Below, piece after piece: positions 22,478-35,500 of a stretch of DNA of 64,000 nt (positions are counted from its first letter, which is position 1; each line of letters starts with the position of its first letter). The notes under the pieces are model-generated. The model saw only the letters and a program-made list of their open reading frames with translations. It was not told the origin of the DNA and did not search any database. Both the position numbers and the translations under genes were made by a program. The DNA is from Nymphaea colorata. Lineage: Eukaryota > Streptophyta > Magnoliopsida > Nymphaeales > Nymphaeaceae. The stretch is taken from NCBI RefSeq assembly GCF_008831285.2, contig NC_045139.1, positions 34,817,706 through 34,881,705 on the forward strand, in the 5' to 3' direction.

Positions 22478-22612
22478 CCGGAAACATTATTCCGGAATCG
22501 ACCTGAACGGTCGAAAATATAATTCCGCGTTTGATACGCTGGAATTTTTTTTCAAATTTGAATAATTATTCCGGTGCTATAGTAGAATACCAGACTATCA
22601 AACACTACCTAA

Positions 22613-23596
22613 AGGAACCAGCCAGAAAAGCAAAGGGATGATACCCGGCCGGAAATACGATCTTTCCTACCGCCTATGACAGTGATCGGAAAGTGGAGGA
22701 TCTTGAGATCTCTCCCCAATATATAGACCAAGTTTTTATGACATTCAGCAGTGTATCTAAATCATACAATATGTCACCTTTCATAAAGATGTGACACCAA
22801 TCTTCCAGCACCTATCATGCCGACATATTTTTATGATAAATTTTAAAAGTACGAGGGCGTGAAAACATAAGCAATCTTGTCACGTAGAGGAAGGAGCAGA
22901 ATAAATGGTTAATCACCTTCTCCAAATTACAGCAAAACAAAATATTTTTTCATTTCTAGCATAAGGAAGCCACATCATATGATAAAATTTACTTGTTCAG
23001 AAGCGAAGACTTGTTCTGTATCATATACTATTTACTTAAAAATAAAAAACTAAATTCTTGTTTTGAGTTTTAAGCGTACCTACTATACACCTTTCAATTT
23101 GAATGTCATACTTAACATAGTTTGCAGTAATACATTGAAGCGTATGATAATATATAATTCGAACTTCTGACTTCTTTAGTATGAGCTGCCATGTTGCCTG
23201 GTTGCGCTACTCCCCTTGAGACATATTGTGTATAACATAGTTAAACTACGAATGAACAAACAAAATTTCAAAATCTATTGTTTAGCCTAATTATTTTTAT
23301 GAGAACTCTGAAACAATTGATTATCATACATTAACTTACAAGATTGTTAAATGATTTTGATGCACATTTTATATGTATCTTCCAAGATCTTGACTTACAT
23401 CCGAGGTCGGAAAGGAAACCAAATTACACATATAATCTCGCTTACGGACAATTTTCTCCGTCTTTGTTGCCTTCTAAGGTAGAACTGGAAGACAGACAAA
23501 CTTGAACAAACACATGATTGAGGAAGTACAATAAAAGACTATCAATAGAGTCCAAGTACGTACGTGAATTTTAAAAAGATGGGTTGTATTGTCTTT
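22613..23596. other. AT-rich intergenic DNA
   Basis: No gene or element recognised between the Harbinger element and the hAT-type MITE. Confidence 0.5.
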
Positions 23597-24033
23597 TAAG
23601 GGGTGAACAACTTGCTCGACTCGTTAAAGCTCGACTTGTGAATGAGTTTGAGCTTAACGAGTCGAGCTCAAGTTCACGAGTCGATTCGTTTAAATAATCG
23701 AGTTGAGTTCGAGATCAACATGTAATTGTCGAGTCGAGCTCGAGCCTTAATCGAGTTTGTCAAGCCTTAATCAAGTTGACATATTCAAACGAATTTACGA
23801 GTTTGTCGAGCCTTAATCGAATTGAGCTTGAACTCAACACGTAACAATGAACATCAATTCTATTCAAACGAGTTTGTCGAGCCTTAATCGAGTAGAGCTC
23901 GAGCTCAACACGTAACTGTCAAGTCGAGCTTGAGTTGCTTCTATCGAGTTGTTTTCAATTTTGAAGTTTCATTAGTTGTGCCGAGCTCGAGCTGAGTGAA
24001 CTCGGGCTCCACTCTACTCATGTTCACCCCTAG
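23597..24033. mobile_element. hAT-type MITE with 8-bp target duplication
   Basis: A 437-bp element with ends TAAGGGGTGAACA and, inverted, CTAGGGGTGAACA. It is flanked by exact 8-bp copies of TTGTCTTT (23589-23596 and 24034-24041). The interior is almost wholly made of CGAGCTCGAG and CGAGTCGAG words. Eight-base duplications and short inverted ends are hAT hallmarks. No transposase is present. Confidence 0.85.
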
Positions 24034-25426
24034 TTGTCTTTATGTCGACATACAATGAATACAAAGTTATAAAATCAACAAGAAAAAGAAGAAGACAGAG
24101 GGGGAAGATCATAAAAAGGAAAAAAAGAAACAAGAAAAAATGATGTTTTCCTTGTACGAGTTCCGTTAAATGATTATGCTTAAGTTTTGATTTCTTTTAT
24201 TTAACGGCATGTTTAAAATACATTGAAATTTTAACGTACTTTTGTTATTTCATCAAAACTATAATGTGCTTTTGTAAAATTTTAACTTTTTTTTTTTTTT
24301 TGTTCTTTTGGGATCATGGACACCCTAAACATGAGTTGGAATAATCTAAGCAACTTGGATTTTAAGTTGAAACCCGAAGACAAGCCCGAGGACCGAAGGC
24401 GATCCCCGTGGCGGGGCCCACTCCGCCGAAGATGGTCGTTGGGAGGGTCAAGGATATTGATCGGGGAGAATTTCATTTTTGTTCTTCCCTTCATTCTTCA
24501 TCTTCTTCTTCCGCTACTTACCTCTGACCATCTGAGCTGCGGCCAGGCCACCAGAATCCTCTTTTTTCTTGTGCTTCGTTGGGGCGGAGCGGTTCTCAGA
24601 TTCAGGACTGCATTCTCAAGGGATTTGTACTCCAGAGAAGCTCCGAAGGGAGTTTCCTGCTGGAGCTTTGGAGATGACAAGAGAAGAAGAGAACGACGAC
24701 TGGTGAGATTTTCTTGTTCATTAATTTGAACTGCTAGGAGCGTTTCTTTTCTGGCTTATTTCGTAGAATTCTGGTGTGAAATTAGTTGCATTCTGGGTCC
24801 CCTGTTTCCGAGTAATTTCCTGGGTCTTGAAGTGGGACTGTGTGTCGCCTTATTTTTTGAAAGATTTTCTGGTTATTGAGCGCTTTGCAGGTGAGATTGT
24901 GCTTTTCGTTGCTACACTTGTGTTGTTTTTCTCGAGCTTTTTGCGAGGTCTGCTTCTGAAGTGGTGGAAATTTGCAGAATTGCAGGCAAGAGGCGGAATC
25001 GAGTGATGAATGACGCAAGCACGCAAGCGGGAGATTTTTCCTCTTTTGTTTTGTGATAGTGTGCTTTATGCTTAGAGCTGTGAAACCTTTCTTCAGATTT
25101 CCGGTCGATCTGCTAGCTCCTGTTTCTCTAGGCATTTCATTCTTCGACACGACTGATCAGTGATAATTTAGTAGACCTTTTCCCCCCTTGAAGTTCTCCA
25201 CTCATCAATTCTCGTTGTTTTCAGCAGCTTAGAGCATTTGATTCTTTTCTCTGGAGGGCTGGTATTCGAGTTAATGCCTTCATCTATTTAATCAAGTAAT
25301 CATCTTTTGGAGCTTTTTATTTGAAGGAAGTTGTTCTCTATAGTTTCACTCAATTAACCATGGATTAGCTTATTTGTGTATTTTATTTACTCAAGGTGCA
25401 CATCTGATCTCTACTGCCCCCATCTA
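24034..25426 (+). promoter_or_regulatory. Promoter and 5' leader of the aspartate kinase gene
   Basis: There is AT-rich upstream DNA to about 24300, then a more GC-rich leader-like segment. A donor CTG|GTGAG at 24703 and an acceptor TACTCAAG ending at 25395 suggest a 5' UTR intron, as is common in plant housekeeping genes. That intron is inference and needs a cDNA. Several upstream ATGs would be removed by it. The hAT-type MITE ends only about 0.3 kb upstream of the leader. Confidence 0.4.
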
Positions 25427-28400
25427 ATGGCGGTCTCCTTCCAAACGAGTGGCCTCCTTAGTCCTGCGGTTCCAGGAACAAGCTCAGAAAAGTTTTCATC
25501 TGTATCTTCAATTTCTCGCTGGAACACCTTTGCAATCCCTATTTCCTCCATAAAAACGTTAATTGGTAGGAGGACGGCGAAGGAAGGCTGTACACGAAGA
25601 GATTTCAGTATCTTTTGCGAACAGCAGTCTGTTGTTAGATTAGCAAAAATTCTAGACGGAGAGCATGAACAGGCAGGTGGAAATACACGGCGATTAACCT
25701 GTGTGATGAAATTTGGTGGCTCATCCGTTGCCACTGCAGCTAGAATGAGGGAAGTTGCAGACCTGATCCTTAGTTTTCCTGAGGAGAGCCCTGTGGTTGT
25801 CTTATCGGCTATGGGGAAGACAACTAATAAGCTTCTAGAAGTAAGTTATTAGCATTTAGCATTGTCCTCGAATGTCTTTTGTCCCGTTGTCCGTCTTCTA
25901 ATTCTGCTTTTCCTTGAAGCTGTATATAATGGACGACATCTGTAGGTCTTGTGGATTATCTCCATCTATTGTCCCTCTTAAGTGTGACAGTAATGAGGAC
26001 AGATTTCCTTCTATGGGAAGCTCTGCTTTGTAGAAGTTTGAATTTTTTCCCTTTATCTGGACTGTGTTGTTACCATTTGTCATATATATACTGTAGTTAC
26101 CAAAACAGCTGTTTATCCTCTGGAAACATTTGTTGTCATTAATTTGTTTTACTAGGCTTTTCTTGTTGTTGAAATATCCAGTGCACGGCTCTCTCTCCAT
26201 TATTCTCTCTCATGCTTTCTTAAAAATGTTAAACAGATTCTCGAGCAAGAAGGTGAGATCTTGTGCAAACCATCTAAGTGTGTATTCACTCATATGGAAA
26301 TGTATCCGGAACAAAATTTGGTTTTCCATAGCGAAAGTTTTTTTAACGTGCTTGAGAAAGAAAATCTGTCATGCAGGTGGGTTTTTTTTCTTCCTTTCTT
26401 GGTTGACCCAGGTTTTATCATATGAACTCTGTGACGTGGGATACCTTTTGCAGTACTCTTTTGTCAATCATTCATCTGAACATATAACCTTTGGCTTTTT
26501 ATTTGTCCAGCAAGCCATCTGGAGAAATGGTTTTATGTTATCCACAGCTCATGTATTTACTGTTCCTGCTATATTATGGTATAATGTGTTCTATGGTCAT
26601 TGATTATGGAACTCTTTTTTCTTTTGCTTTCCTTAGGCTGGGGAAATGGCTGTTAGCTGTGGTATTACTAATGTGTCCACAATTGAACAGTTGCATTTTG
26701 TAAGAGAATTGCATCTAAAGTAAGAAATGTTTTTCTCTTTATGCTGTCTTGTAATGTTGAGAAACTATGGGATGAATGTTTATGGTTTGTTTGCCACTTG
26801 TATCTTTTCAGGACTCTTGATGAGCTAGGATTGCCCAGATCAGTGATCTCTGGTAAGGACTGCCTTCAATGTTTGACATGATGTTAGTCAAGGAAACCAG
26901 CTTCTGTGTTTGAGGGTTTAATGTTGAATCTCCTAATTTTTATTCTTTCTTCACATTTTCCAAGTCTCATGTCCAACGCATGTCCATGTGAGAACCAGAA
27001 ATGTTTTCCTAAGTTTAGTAATTAGTTATTCAATGCAGCGCATGTTCTGGACATAATTAATTGTGTTATTTTTCTCTTTTTCTTCCTTAAAAGTATCCTT
27101 CGTAGTAAAATAATTGGTTTTCAGGTTGAGTTACTTTATGAGTTGCCACTGATCATACAGAATTGCTTGAGGAATTTGAACAACTTCTGACTGGAATTGC
27201 CCTGATGAAAGAATTGACACCTCGTACAAGAGACTATCTTGTTTCTTTTGGAGAGCGTATGTCTACACGGATTTTTGCTGGATACATGAACAAAATTGGT
27301 GCTAAAGCCCGCCAAGTATGTTATTGTGCAGCTTTATGTTAATCTGTCTACATAGTCTCATGCAAGGCTGTGCAATGTTAATGAATATTAGTTGTCTTCT
27401 CCTTGCTCGGCCTGTTTCATGTATTCTTTGTGAATGCATTGTGGTTATACTACTTTAGTTGAGAGATTCATCTGCTTGACTTTATGTTCTTCAAGTATGC
27501 CATAACAGACAGAAAAAGGTGCATTTTGGGCCTGTGTGCATGCTCTGTTTCACTTTCTGATATTTTGGTCTCACGTTATCAACTCTAGCTGTCAAAGAGG
27601 AAGTTACAGTCTATGGGTGGAAAATAACATACTGAAGTTGAGGCTTTCTGAAGAGCTCATCAGTTGCTTTTTATATATATATGTCTTGGCGTAGTTGGTG
27701 TATAATTTATGTTTAGCAGCTTTATTGTAGTAAGCATACAATAAAGGAGGATAAGCGTGATAAGGTATACAATACCCCAATGCGGTAGCTAAGTCACATG
27801 GGTATGAGGACGGTTCTGTTACGGGTACGGACATGGCATACTTTAGAAAATGTGGGGACAAGGGTACAATAGGATATATATATATATGCAAAATAGCACA
27901 AAAAAATCAAAATAAAAGCAAAATTTACATAAACAAACGATTTTGAATAAAAACATTACATGTTAATGAACAGTAGCTCTAAAAACAGAATGAAAATTAA
28001 GTTGGAAAAAATTAAATCACATAAAATTAAGTAGTTTGGATCGGTTTCGATCTAAAAGGTACCCAAGTGTGTTCAAGTACCCACTTTGGGTATGAGTACG
28101 GCGACACGGGTACGTGGACCTTATTGAAGTACTCATATGACTTAGTGGGGTAGATATATGATTTGACTTCTTCTCATGAAACGATTGAGTCAGTCTTCAG
28201 AAAAGATTAACTCATGAATCTTGATAATGACATACATGGCGGATGTCAGTTCCATCTTGCCTACAAACACATGCATTATGTTCCAATAAAGATTTTGTTG
28301 AAGATTATGTGGTAGCACCATTAAGTGGCCATTTGCTCTTACAATTTCAGTAATTAGAAAAGCCGTAGTGGCAAACAATATCTTGGCATTTCAAAGATAT

Positions 28401-31400
28401 CAAAACAATGAGATTCTCATTGGAAAGTAGGTTGATTCAATTCACACATTCTTGATGATGTTGTCTAAAAGGTTACCATGTAGACTTATGTAGCTTGATT
28501 AACAGTGCCTTTCTCAGAATGAATACGAGGATTTGGATATCACTTATGCTCAAATGCAAGTGAATTTTCCATGAATCTGGCCTTAGGTTGGGATATTTAA
28601 TCAAAATACTCATATAGCTTTGCCAAATGTTTGTTTATCCCATATTAACTGATGCTAATTGCTGGATATCTTCAATATTTATGGTATGTGACGTGTAAAG
28701 ACTTCCTCTTGGTGTTGTTTGTATCATTGATTCTTGTATTTGCGATGCTTATTCATATAGACTTTATTAACCATTAGAATTGCTAAAGCCTATGAAGGAC
28801 TTTTTTTCTCTTACTGGGGCTTCAAAAGTTATTTCTCTGAATGGATGAAAACTGATGGGGGTAGATGTGAGTTGCCCTATAAAATTAAGGCACATTAGAG
28901 CATAATTAGTTGCTAAGACTTATATTTTTCAAGGTTATGTTTGGTTATCTTTGTAAAATAATCTGGAGAACTTTGAAGGTTATGTTTCCTGCATTTCTTG
29001 TGCAGTAATGGTCAATTGCAAATATAGTTTATTTGGTTTGAAGTTTGTTCTGTGTACTATGGTGTTAGAATTTTTGGTCTGGCTGTTTAATGAAATGCAT
29101 AATTTTTTGCAGTATGATGCTTTTGATATTGGTTTTATAACCACAGACGAATTCACAAATGCTGAAATCCTTGAAGCAACTTATCCTGCTGTTGCAAAGC
29201 GGTTGCATGGGGATTGGATTACTGATCCTGCAATTCCTATAGTCACAGGATTTCTTGGCAAGGTTTTCCTCACCAAGCTTGTATTCAATGTCTATATTTG
29301 AGCTCTTGGGCAACTTGATATTTATTCGTTAAAACAATATCTGATATGTTTTTTGGCATTTTTTGTCCTTATTGCAATTTATTTTTCACAGGGTTGGAAA
29401 TCTGCTGCCATTACAACTCTTGGTAGAGGTGGCAGTGACTTGACAGCCACCACAATTGGTAAAGCCTTGGGCTTAAGGGAGATTCAGGTTTGACTTTAAA
29501 CTTATACTGGCAATGGAAGTTGCATTTCTATCTTGTTCTTTCTGGCGTGAGATAAGCTATTAATTTTTTCTTTTTAAAATGTGTGAAAAATCTCTAACTG
29601 ATTTCAGTTGAGAGCATCTGTGATTTCTGTTGTGATATCTGAAGATATTAGTATTCGTTCACACTTCACCATAAACTTATTACACAAATTTACACAACTT
29701 TAGCTTGTAATAGAAGTTGTTCTATCACAGGTATGGAAAGATGTTGATGGAGTGCTGACATGTGACCCCAATATATATCCAGTCGCTGAACCTGTACCAT
29801 TTCTGACATTTGAGGAGGCAGCTGAGCTTGCATATTTTGGTGCACAGGTATTCTTCATTTTCTATTTTACATCAGACCTTAGTTAGCAAACTTCTATATA
29901 GTAACTAATGCTTGTCTCTTTGTTTATGGTGCATATTGTGTGCTATCCTACCTCTCTTTTGGCCCGTTTCCCTTTTTTTTCCTCCTTTTTTTTGCTTAAG
30001 CAACTCATAAAATCTCTACTTGACTGTAGTTGCAAATATCATTCTTTGCAACTCAGAAAATTTTTCTTCTGGATTTTCAAAAATTTCCTGGGGGAAACCT
30101 CAGGCATTAAAAAAATTGAAGAGAAATAGAAATAATTATGAAATTATATGTCTTCTACTGATCTTCTTTCAAAAATATTGACAAACATGCAAAATAGATT
30201 TTAACATTTTAAAAGTATATTAGTGTGGAGTACTTAAATGTATAAAACAGAGTTCTTTGAAAAGAAGAAAATATCATGACATTTATTTTGGCGATATTTT
30301 GAAATTATCATTATATTTCCTAAAAAAAGTTCTTATTTTTTGGCAATGGAAACTGTATACTATATATTATGGAGATTATTTCTATCAGTAACTTTGCATG
30401 CAAACAGCAATATCATATTACAAATATACTATTTTTATTGGGATTTTAAATATGAGAATGCAAATGTATGAAACAATATCATTCAATTATGTGTACATTT
30501 AGCTAATTTAGTTAGTTGTATCTCCTCGAGACATGCTTCATATCAATTTTTGCAGCACTTTGCCTCTTTCAGCAACCGTACTAGTCACATCAGCATCTTT
30601 TCTGAAGCTATATCAACACTTTTTTCAGTTGAAAGAAAACTTAAAAGCCTGTTGTATAATTTCCAGTAACTCACTTCTTTGTCCATTTCTGGCACTTCTG
30701 TAACTGACATGTTTGGTTGATGGTTATTTTTCATTTATTTTTGTAGGTTTTACACCCACAGTCTATGCGACCTGCTAGAGAGGGCGATATCCCTGTGAGG
30801 GTGAAAAACTCATACAACCCTAAAGCGCCAGGAACACTCATTACCAAGGCAAGGGATATGAGCAAGGTTGTAAAAGCTTCCTATTCTACTAGTATTTAGT
30901 GCCTTGATTCTGATTTTTTTTCGCTTATTTCAATGTATTTCTCCTTAAATGCTTTAATCTGTTTGCACTTTGCAGGCTGTGTTGACTAGTATAGTTTTGA
31001 AAAGAAATGTAACTATGTTGGACATTGTAAGTACTCGGATGCTTGGTCAATACGGGTTTCTTGCAAAGGTATAACTAAAAAGCATTCACAGTTTGATTTT
31101 TATGCAGTCTGCATCTCAATTTGATTCATCATGATTAATTCCAGAGTACATGTGACTGGACCTACTTGGCCAACAATAGTCGGTCATCTTAGCTGCTAGC
31201 TACTTGGACTCCACGGGACCAAGTACCTGATGTGATATTATTATACTCATATAGGTTTTCTCCATCTTTGAAGATCTGGGCATCTCAGTTGATGTTGTTG
31301 CTACTAGTGAAGTTAGCATTTCTTTGACATTGGATCCTTCAAAGCTGTGGAGCAGAGAACTGATACAGCAGGCAAGCATCGGTCCTCAAGTCTCCATGAC

Positions 31401-32508
31401 TGCAAATGTGTAGTTTGCATCATAGACATGTGGCCTGGGCATAGAACCTTTCATAGGAGACAATTGGTACTAATATTTCTATTCTTATAAAGAGTTATTT
31501 CTCATGGCTTCACTGCTTCAGATTTTTTGTTTTCTAGCAACATTCTCCTGTTCAAATACATTTGTTATTTAAAAAGTATGATTTTGTTGGACGACAATTT
31601 CTTGGTGTCTTTGTTGTCTCCTTAATTTCAGCTCAAATATCATCAATATGTAGACTACATTGACTAAGATACATTTTCTGATACTTTCTTCTTGGATGCA
31701 TAAGCAGTGGCTTCCCTGTGATTTTTCAGTGCCTTAAAAATCTTTGTTACTTGGAGTATTGAGGGACTTGTGGTGCTGGCATGGATTTAACATGTCTATG
31801 ATTAGCTTGGAATTAGGTCTAAGGTTTGAATTTTCTTTTGGTCGGGTTGTTAATATGTCTTCTGCTGTATGTAGGAGCTCGACAATGTTGTAGAACAACT
31901 AGAGAAAATTGCAGTCGTGCAACTTCTACAACATAGATCCATAATATCGCTTATTGGCAATGTGCAAAGATCCTCCTTAGTTCTAGAAAAGGCAAGTTTC
32001 ACGGTTCCAGCGTGTTTTCCAATGTTTTTGAGAGTCTAGCTATATATCTAATCTCCTATGAATTTTGTGTATTGGTTGGAACATTGGTTTTTCTGATCAA
32101 AGTTGATCGTTTCCGTGTCAGTGTTCCATAATAATTCATAATTGTCCTTGTCTAGTTATTTAGTTCTCCTCTATTTGACTCATCGCCTTGGATGTTCCAG
32201 GTATTTTGTGTTCTCCGCACTAATGGCGTAAATGTCCAGATGATCTCTCAAGGAGCATCCAAGGTCTTTCCCTCTCTCTCTCGCACACGCACGAACACAC
32301 ACACACACACACACAAACGCACGCACACAGTTATTTCCAAATTCCAACACCCTCAATTTCCTTTGGCTTGCAGGTCAATATCTCGTTGATAGTAAATGAC
32401 AGTGAGGCAGAACAGTGTGTCAAAGCTCTGCACAGCACCTTTTTCGAAACACCAGAGCTTGCTGAACTTGAAACAACCAATGGCTCTGGAGATGGACATA
32501 TGGAATAA
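25427..32508 (+). CDS. Monofunctional aspartate kinase, plastid-targeted
   Basis: Phosphorylates L-aspartate with ATP, the first step to Lys, Thr, Met and Ile, in plastids. Coding exons: 25427-25840, 26637-26719, 26812-26852, 27161-27315, 29113-29262, 29392-29487, 29731-29847, 30747-30866, 30976-31068, 31255-31371, 31875-31991, 32201-32263 and 32374-32508. The joined frame gives 566 aa (Arabidopsis AK1 is about 569). Residues 1 to about 85 are Ser/Arg rich, like a transit peptide. [10 protein letters not shown] (K95) is the N-terminal kinase motif, and [13 protein letters not shown] lies at about 288-300. Two C-terminal ACT domains, beginning near NVTMLDIVS (403) and IISLIGNV (486), are the known site of lysine feedback control. 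There is no homoserine dehydrogenase domain, so this is the monofunctional, lysine-sensitive type. Introns 10 (31372) and 11 (31992) begin with GC instead of GT. The ATG opens the first frame carrying the transit-like peptide. Confidence 0.96.
27600..28160. repeat. Repeat-derived segment in aspartate kinase intron 4
   Basis: The 1.8-kb intron 4 contains two stretches of GGGTATGAGNACGG and CGGGTACG-like words (about 27795-27840 and 28058-28130). An AT-rich middle separates them. The pattern suggests an old inserted repeat; no terminal repeats or target duplication could be fixed. Confidence 0.35.
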
Positions 32509-33169
32509 AAAAGTTCCGGTCATAAACTTATGGCCACATTCTCTATTCTTTCGCATATCCATGTGGCTAGCCTGATCATATATGTTGCAACTCTTTTGTG
32601 GCAGAGGCGTCATCCCTTTGCTGCATTTCAGAAGATGGCGTTTATCTTAAGCGTTGGTGCATTTTTGGGTCCCAGGGGACCGGAATCGGAATTGAATCTA
32701 GAGCCCGTTTGTGAGAGCGAGTGTATGAGCGGAACCACTTCTCACCACATCCTTTAAAGTTTGAAATCCCACAAGCTTATCAGCCACTTCTGCCTTTAAT
32801 GCCATCAGATGATCCTCTGCCTTCAAGCATATTACTAGTGGATCTCTTCACTTCTCTCCTTGAGGATGTAAAGACTAAGAAGTGGTCTCAATCAATCAAA
32901 GTTGGCATGCATCTGTAGAGCTTGCCATCGCCCCCCAGCATTGGTCCTTTTCAACCATGCTTCCAGCAAAAGAGAAGCGCCACTGACTGCTAAAATTGAA
33001 AGCCGTGAAAAAGAACCCGTATATCCACTTGGTCTACATGTAAAGCTGATTTCAGCAAGTCGTGGAGGCCACCATCTTTCCACGTACACCTCTCTCACTC
33101 CCTCCCCTTTTCTCTCTCCATCTCACGATCCACATATATTTAATGATTGTGATTTCTGTTCCGAGGGGT

Positions 33170-33390
33170 GAGTGTACTTGGGCAGGCTGGTGAAAGGCGG
33201 GCATAGTGTACCTGGTTAAGTTGGTGAATAGAAGTCTGGTCAATGATCATGATCTTTGCTTGAAGGGGCATAGTATATGTGGTCAGTTTGGTAAAGGTCT
33301 GGTCAATGATCATGATATTTACCTTTATGGTCAATGATCACGATTTTGTCATGAAGGGCTTTGGGCTTTGTGTACTTGATCAGGGGTTTG
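33170..33390. repeat. Degenerate tandem repeat with TGATCA palindromes
   Basis: Three to four diverged units contain GGTCAATGATCATGAT and GGGCATAGT(G/A)TA words, spaced roughly 60-70 bp. Each carries the palindrome TGATCA. Confidence 0.6.
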
Positions 33391-35326
33391 TGAAAGTTTG
33401 GTTGTCAGTTTTATTTTTATGAGTGTTATATTTTTGGACTGTAAATGATAAATGCATGATACACTAATTGACCACGAATTAAGGTGTGAAATTGAGAAGT
33501 AAATGGAATGGAGTCGGCAAACATGCTTGCCAATAGCTTATGACATCACATAAACAACTACGGTGTATTGTAAGCCTAAGTTTTATGAGTCAGCATGCCT
33601 TTGAGAAGATCGTAATTTTTTTAGTTATATATATATATAAGGCCATTTGACGGTAAGAACGATATATCACTGTTACATGTATGTCTATTAACACAACGTT
33701 ACTGTTGCTAAATGCGTCCATCTGGTTCCTTCAACTGAAACGTTAGCTTATGTCCAGATTACGAATAGGAGGCGTGTAAGTCCAACTTTTTGTTGCTTGA
33801 AAAACTCCTTGTTGTCAAGCGGACCTCTCGCTGCTCTGCAAGGGCATTTTTCAGCTTAACAATCAACAATGTTCTCCATCCTTCCAAAGTCAGATTATTC
33901 TCTTATTTTCCTTCTCTCTCTAGACTTCACAGATATTTCATTCTGAGTAATCGTCATTTAAGCTGTTAAGGGATCCTGCATGTAGAAAGTGATTACACTT
34001 TTGGTTGGATAGAACATGGGGAAAGTGGTAGCCTGTGAGGGTAGATAAGTTCATTTGGTTTTGCAACTTGTGAACAGGAAACACCAAGCACTTCTTTCTT
34101 GGCCCTATCAGCGGTATATTTTTGAACTGACTAAGATGGAAGACCTGATCTCTATATGCTCTCGTTAATAAAAAAAAAATGGAGCTATAATCGCGAAAAG
34201 CAGATCTTTGACGGTACAATGCTGAGTAAGGGATGCGTGCGCCTCACTGCCGTGCCTCAAGTCTTTTTTTCTCAAAAACACCTTGAGTCGTGTTTTTTTT
34301 GCTTGAAGCGTACGCTTCTTATAACATTGACGCTGACCCCTTTCCATCTTGGTTTATCCTTTACATGCAGAAAAGGCATATGAGTGCCAAAAAATATCAA
34401 TGAAACATAACAATTGAAAGGTGTTCTCATGTGAATTTGGATTGTTAAAATCAATCCAACATAATAACATTCTTGTGCATGTCTGATCATGCGTTTGATA
34501 ATATTGTTATAGCAAGTTCTACCAAGATATCAAGGCACCATTCATCTTGTCCGTTCAGGATTCTTCAATTCTGCTGCACATCTACCATGGCAAAAGGAGA
34601 ATCAAGTCACCCACAAACAAATCAGCCCTCTCATCTACTACAACTTAAAGTTATACAAGAGCAAAACCCGACCTCAAAGATCACCTTCTTGCTCAGTGGT
34701 GACATTTATCTTAGTCCAAAGTGGCCACCATGTTACTAAGCAGTAAGTACCAATAACAAGGAAAGAAATATCAGCTAATAGACTGACAAATCGACAAGGC
34801 TGACACTACCTACGATGAATGGCAACCCATAGACTATTTGATGATGCCTTGGATCCTCAACTCCGTGGAGCCAAACAACACGAAAAGGTTCTATTCTTGA
34901 AAACAACAAAGAATTTTTGAGGTGTCTTAATTGAAGTCTAGGTCTTCCCGTCTGTTCCATTCAACTAGTTCCTTCCTCGGTGTTTGCGTCGTGTTTAGGT
35001 AAACAGAACATGCCCGTTCTGTTCCAACTCCAGCCTCCAGGTACGTGGGTCAAATGAGCTCCAAGGGATGTGGAATGAAGCGAATATAGGCTACTTACCA
35101 GGAAGACCAAGGAGAATGTGTTCATGAATTATAAGTTTTTCTAAACTTATAGTTGGAGTAAGTCTTGAGTTTGATGCAATTAGATAACAAGTACCAATCA
35201 CAAGCTTGATGTTGGACACTATTTATCCTCTCATTCAATGCGAGGCCCCGACTGCTAAAGCCCCTGACTTAAGTAGAGGCACTGGCCTCGACCTATCAGT
35301 AAAAACTAGTGATGAAGTGATAAGTG

Positions 35327-35500
35327 CATGACTGTAATACTATACTTTGAAAAGTTTAGTTCCATATTGAATATTGTGAGATAACTTCAAAGGTTTACAA
35401 GTAAGATTGTTATCATGACTGTAACACTATACTTTGAAAAGTTTAGTTCCATATTGAATATTGTGAGATAACTTCAAAGGTTTACAAGTAAGATTGTAAT
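35327..35500. repeat. 87-bp tandem duplication
   Basis: Two adjacent copies, the period measured from TATACTTTGAAAAGTTTAG at 35341 and 35428. They differ at only a few positions, so the duplication is recent. Confidence 0.9.

Larger units (their letters stand above)
18278..22609. mobile_element. PIF/Harbinger DNA transposon, nearly complete
   Basis: The 4332-bp element has ends GGTAGTGTTTGATGG at left and, inverted, GGTAGTGTTTGATAG at right. It is flanked by TAA at 18275-18277 and 22610-22612, the 3-bp duplication typical of PIF/Harbinger. It contains a minus-strand DDE transposase (19063-20501). The left subterminal zone repeats the end word GTGTTTGAT near 18426 and 18467 and has several TTTCCAGAAATATATTT words. 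The right subterminal zone has a strong hairpin (22442-22477). The right 400 bp (about 22030-22440) is GC-richer and could be the transposase promoter and leader. I could not identify the Myb/SANT-like second protein that autonomous plant members carry. Confidence 0.88.

Noticed and set aside
24316-24729. 137-codon frame upstream of aspartate kinase
   Set aside because: It spans the leader and a likely 5' UTR donor and resembles no family. Best explained as leader sequence.
34156-34383. Possible retroelement coding on either strand near 34 kb
   Set aside because: Short frames only. I could not match any protease, integrase or reverse transcriptase motif.
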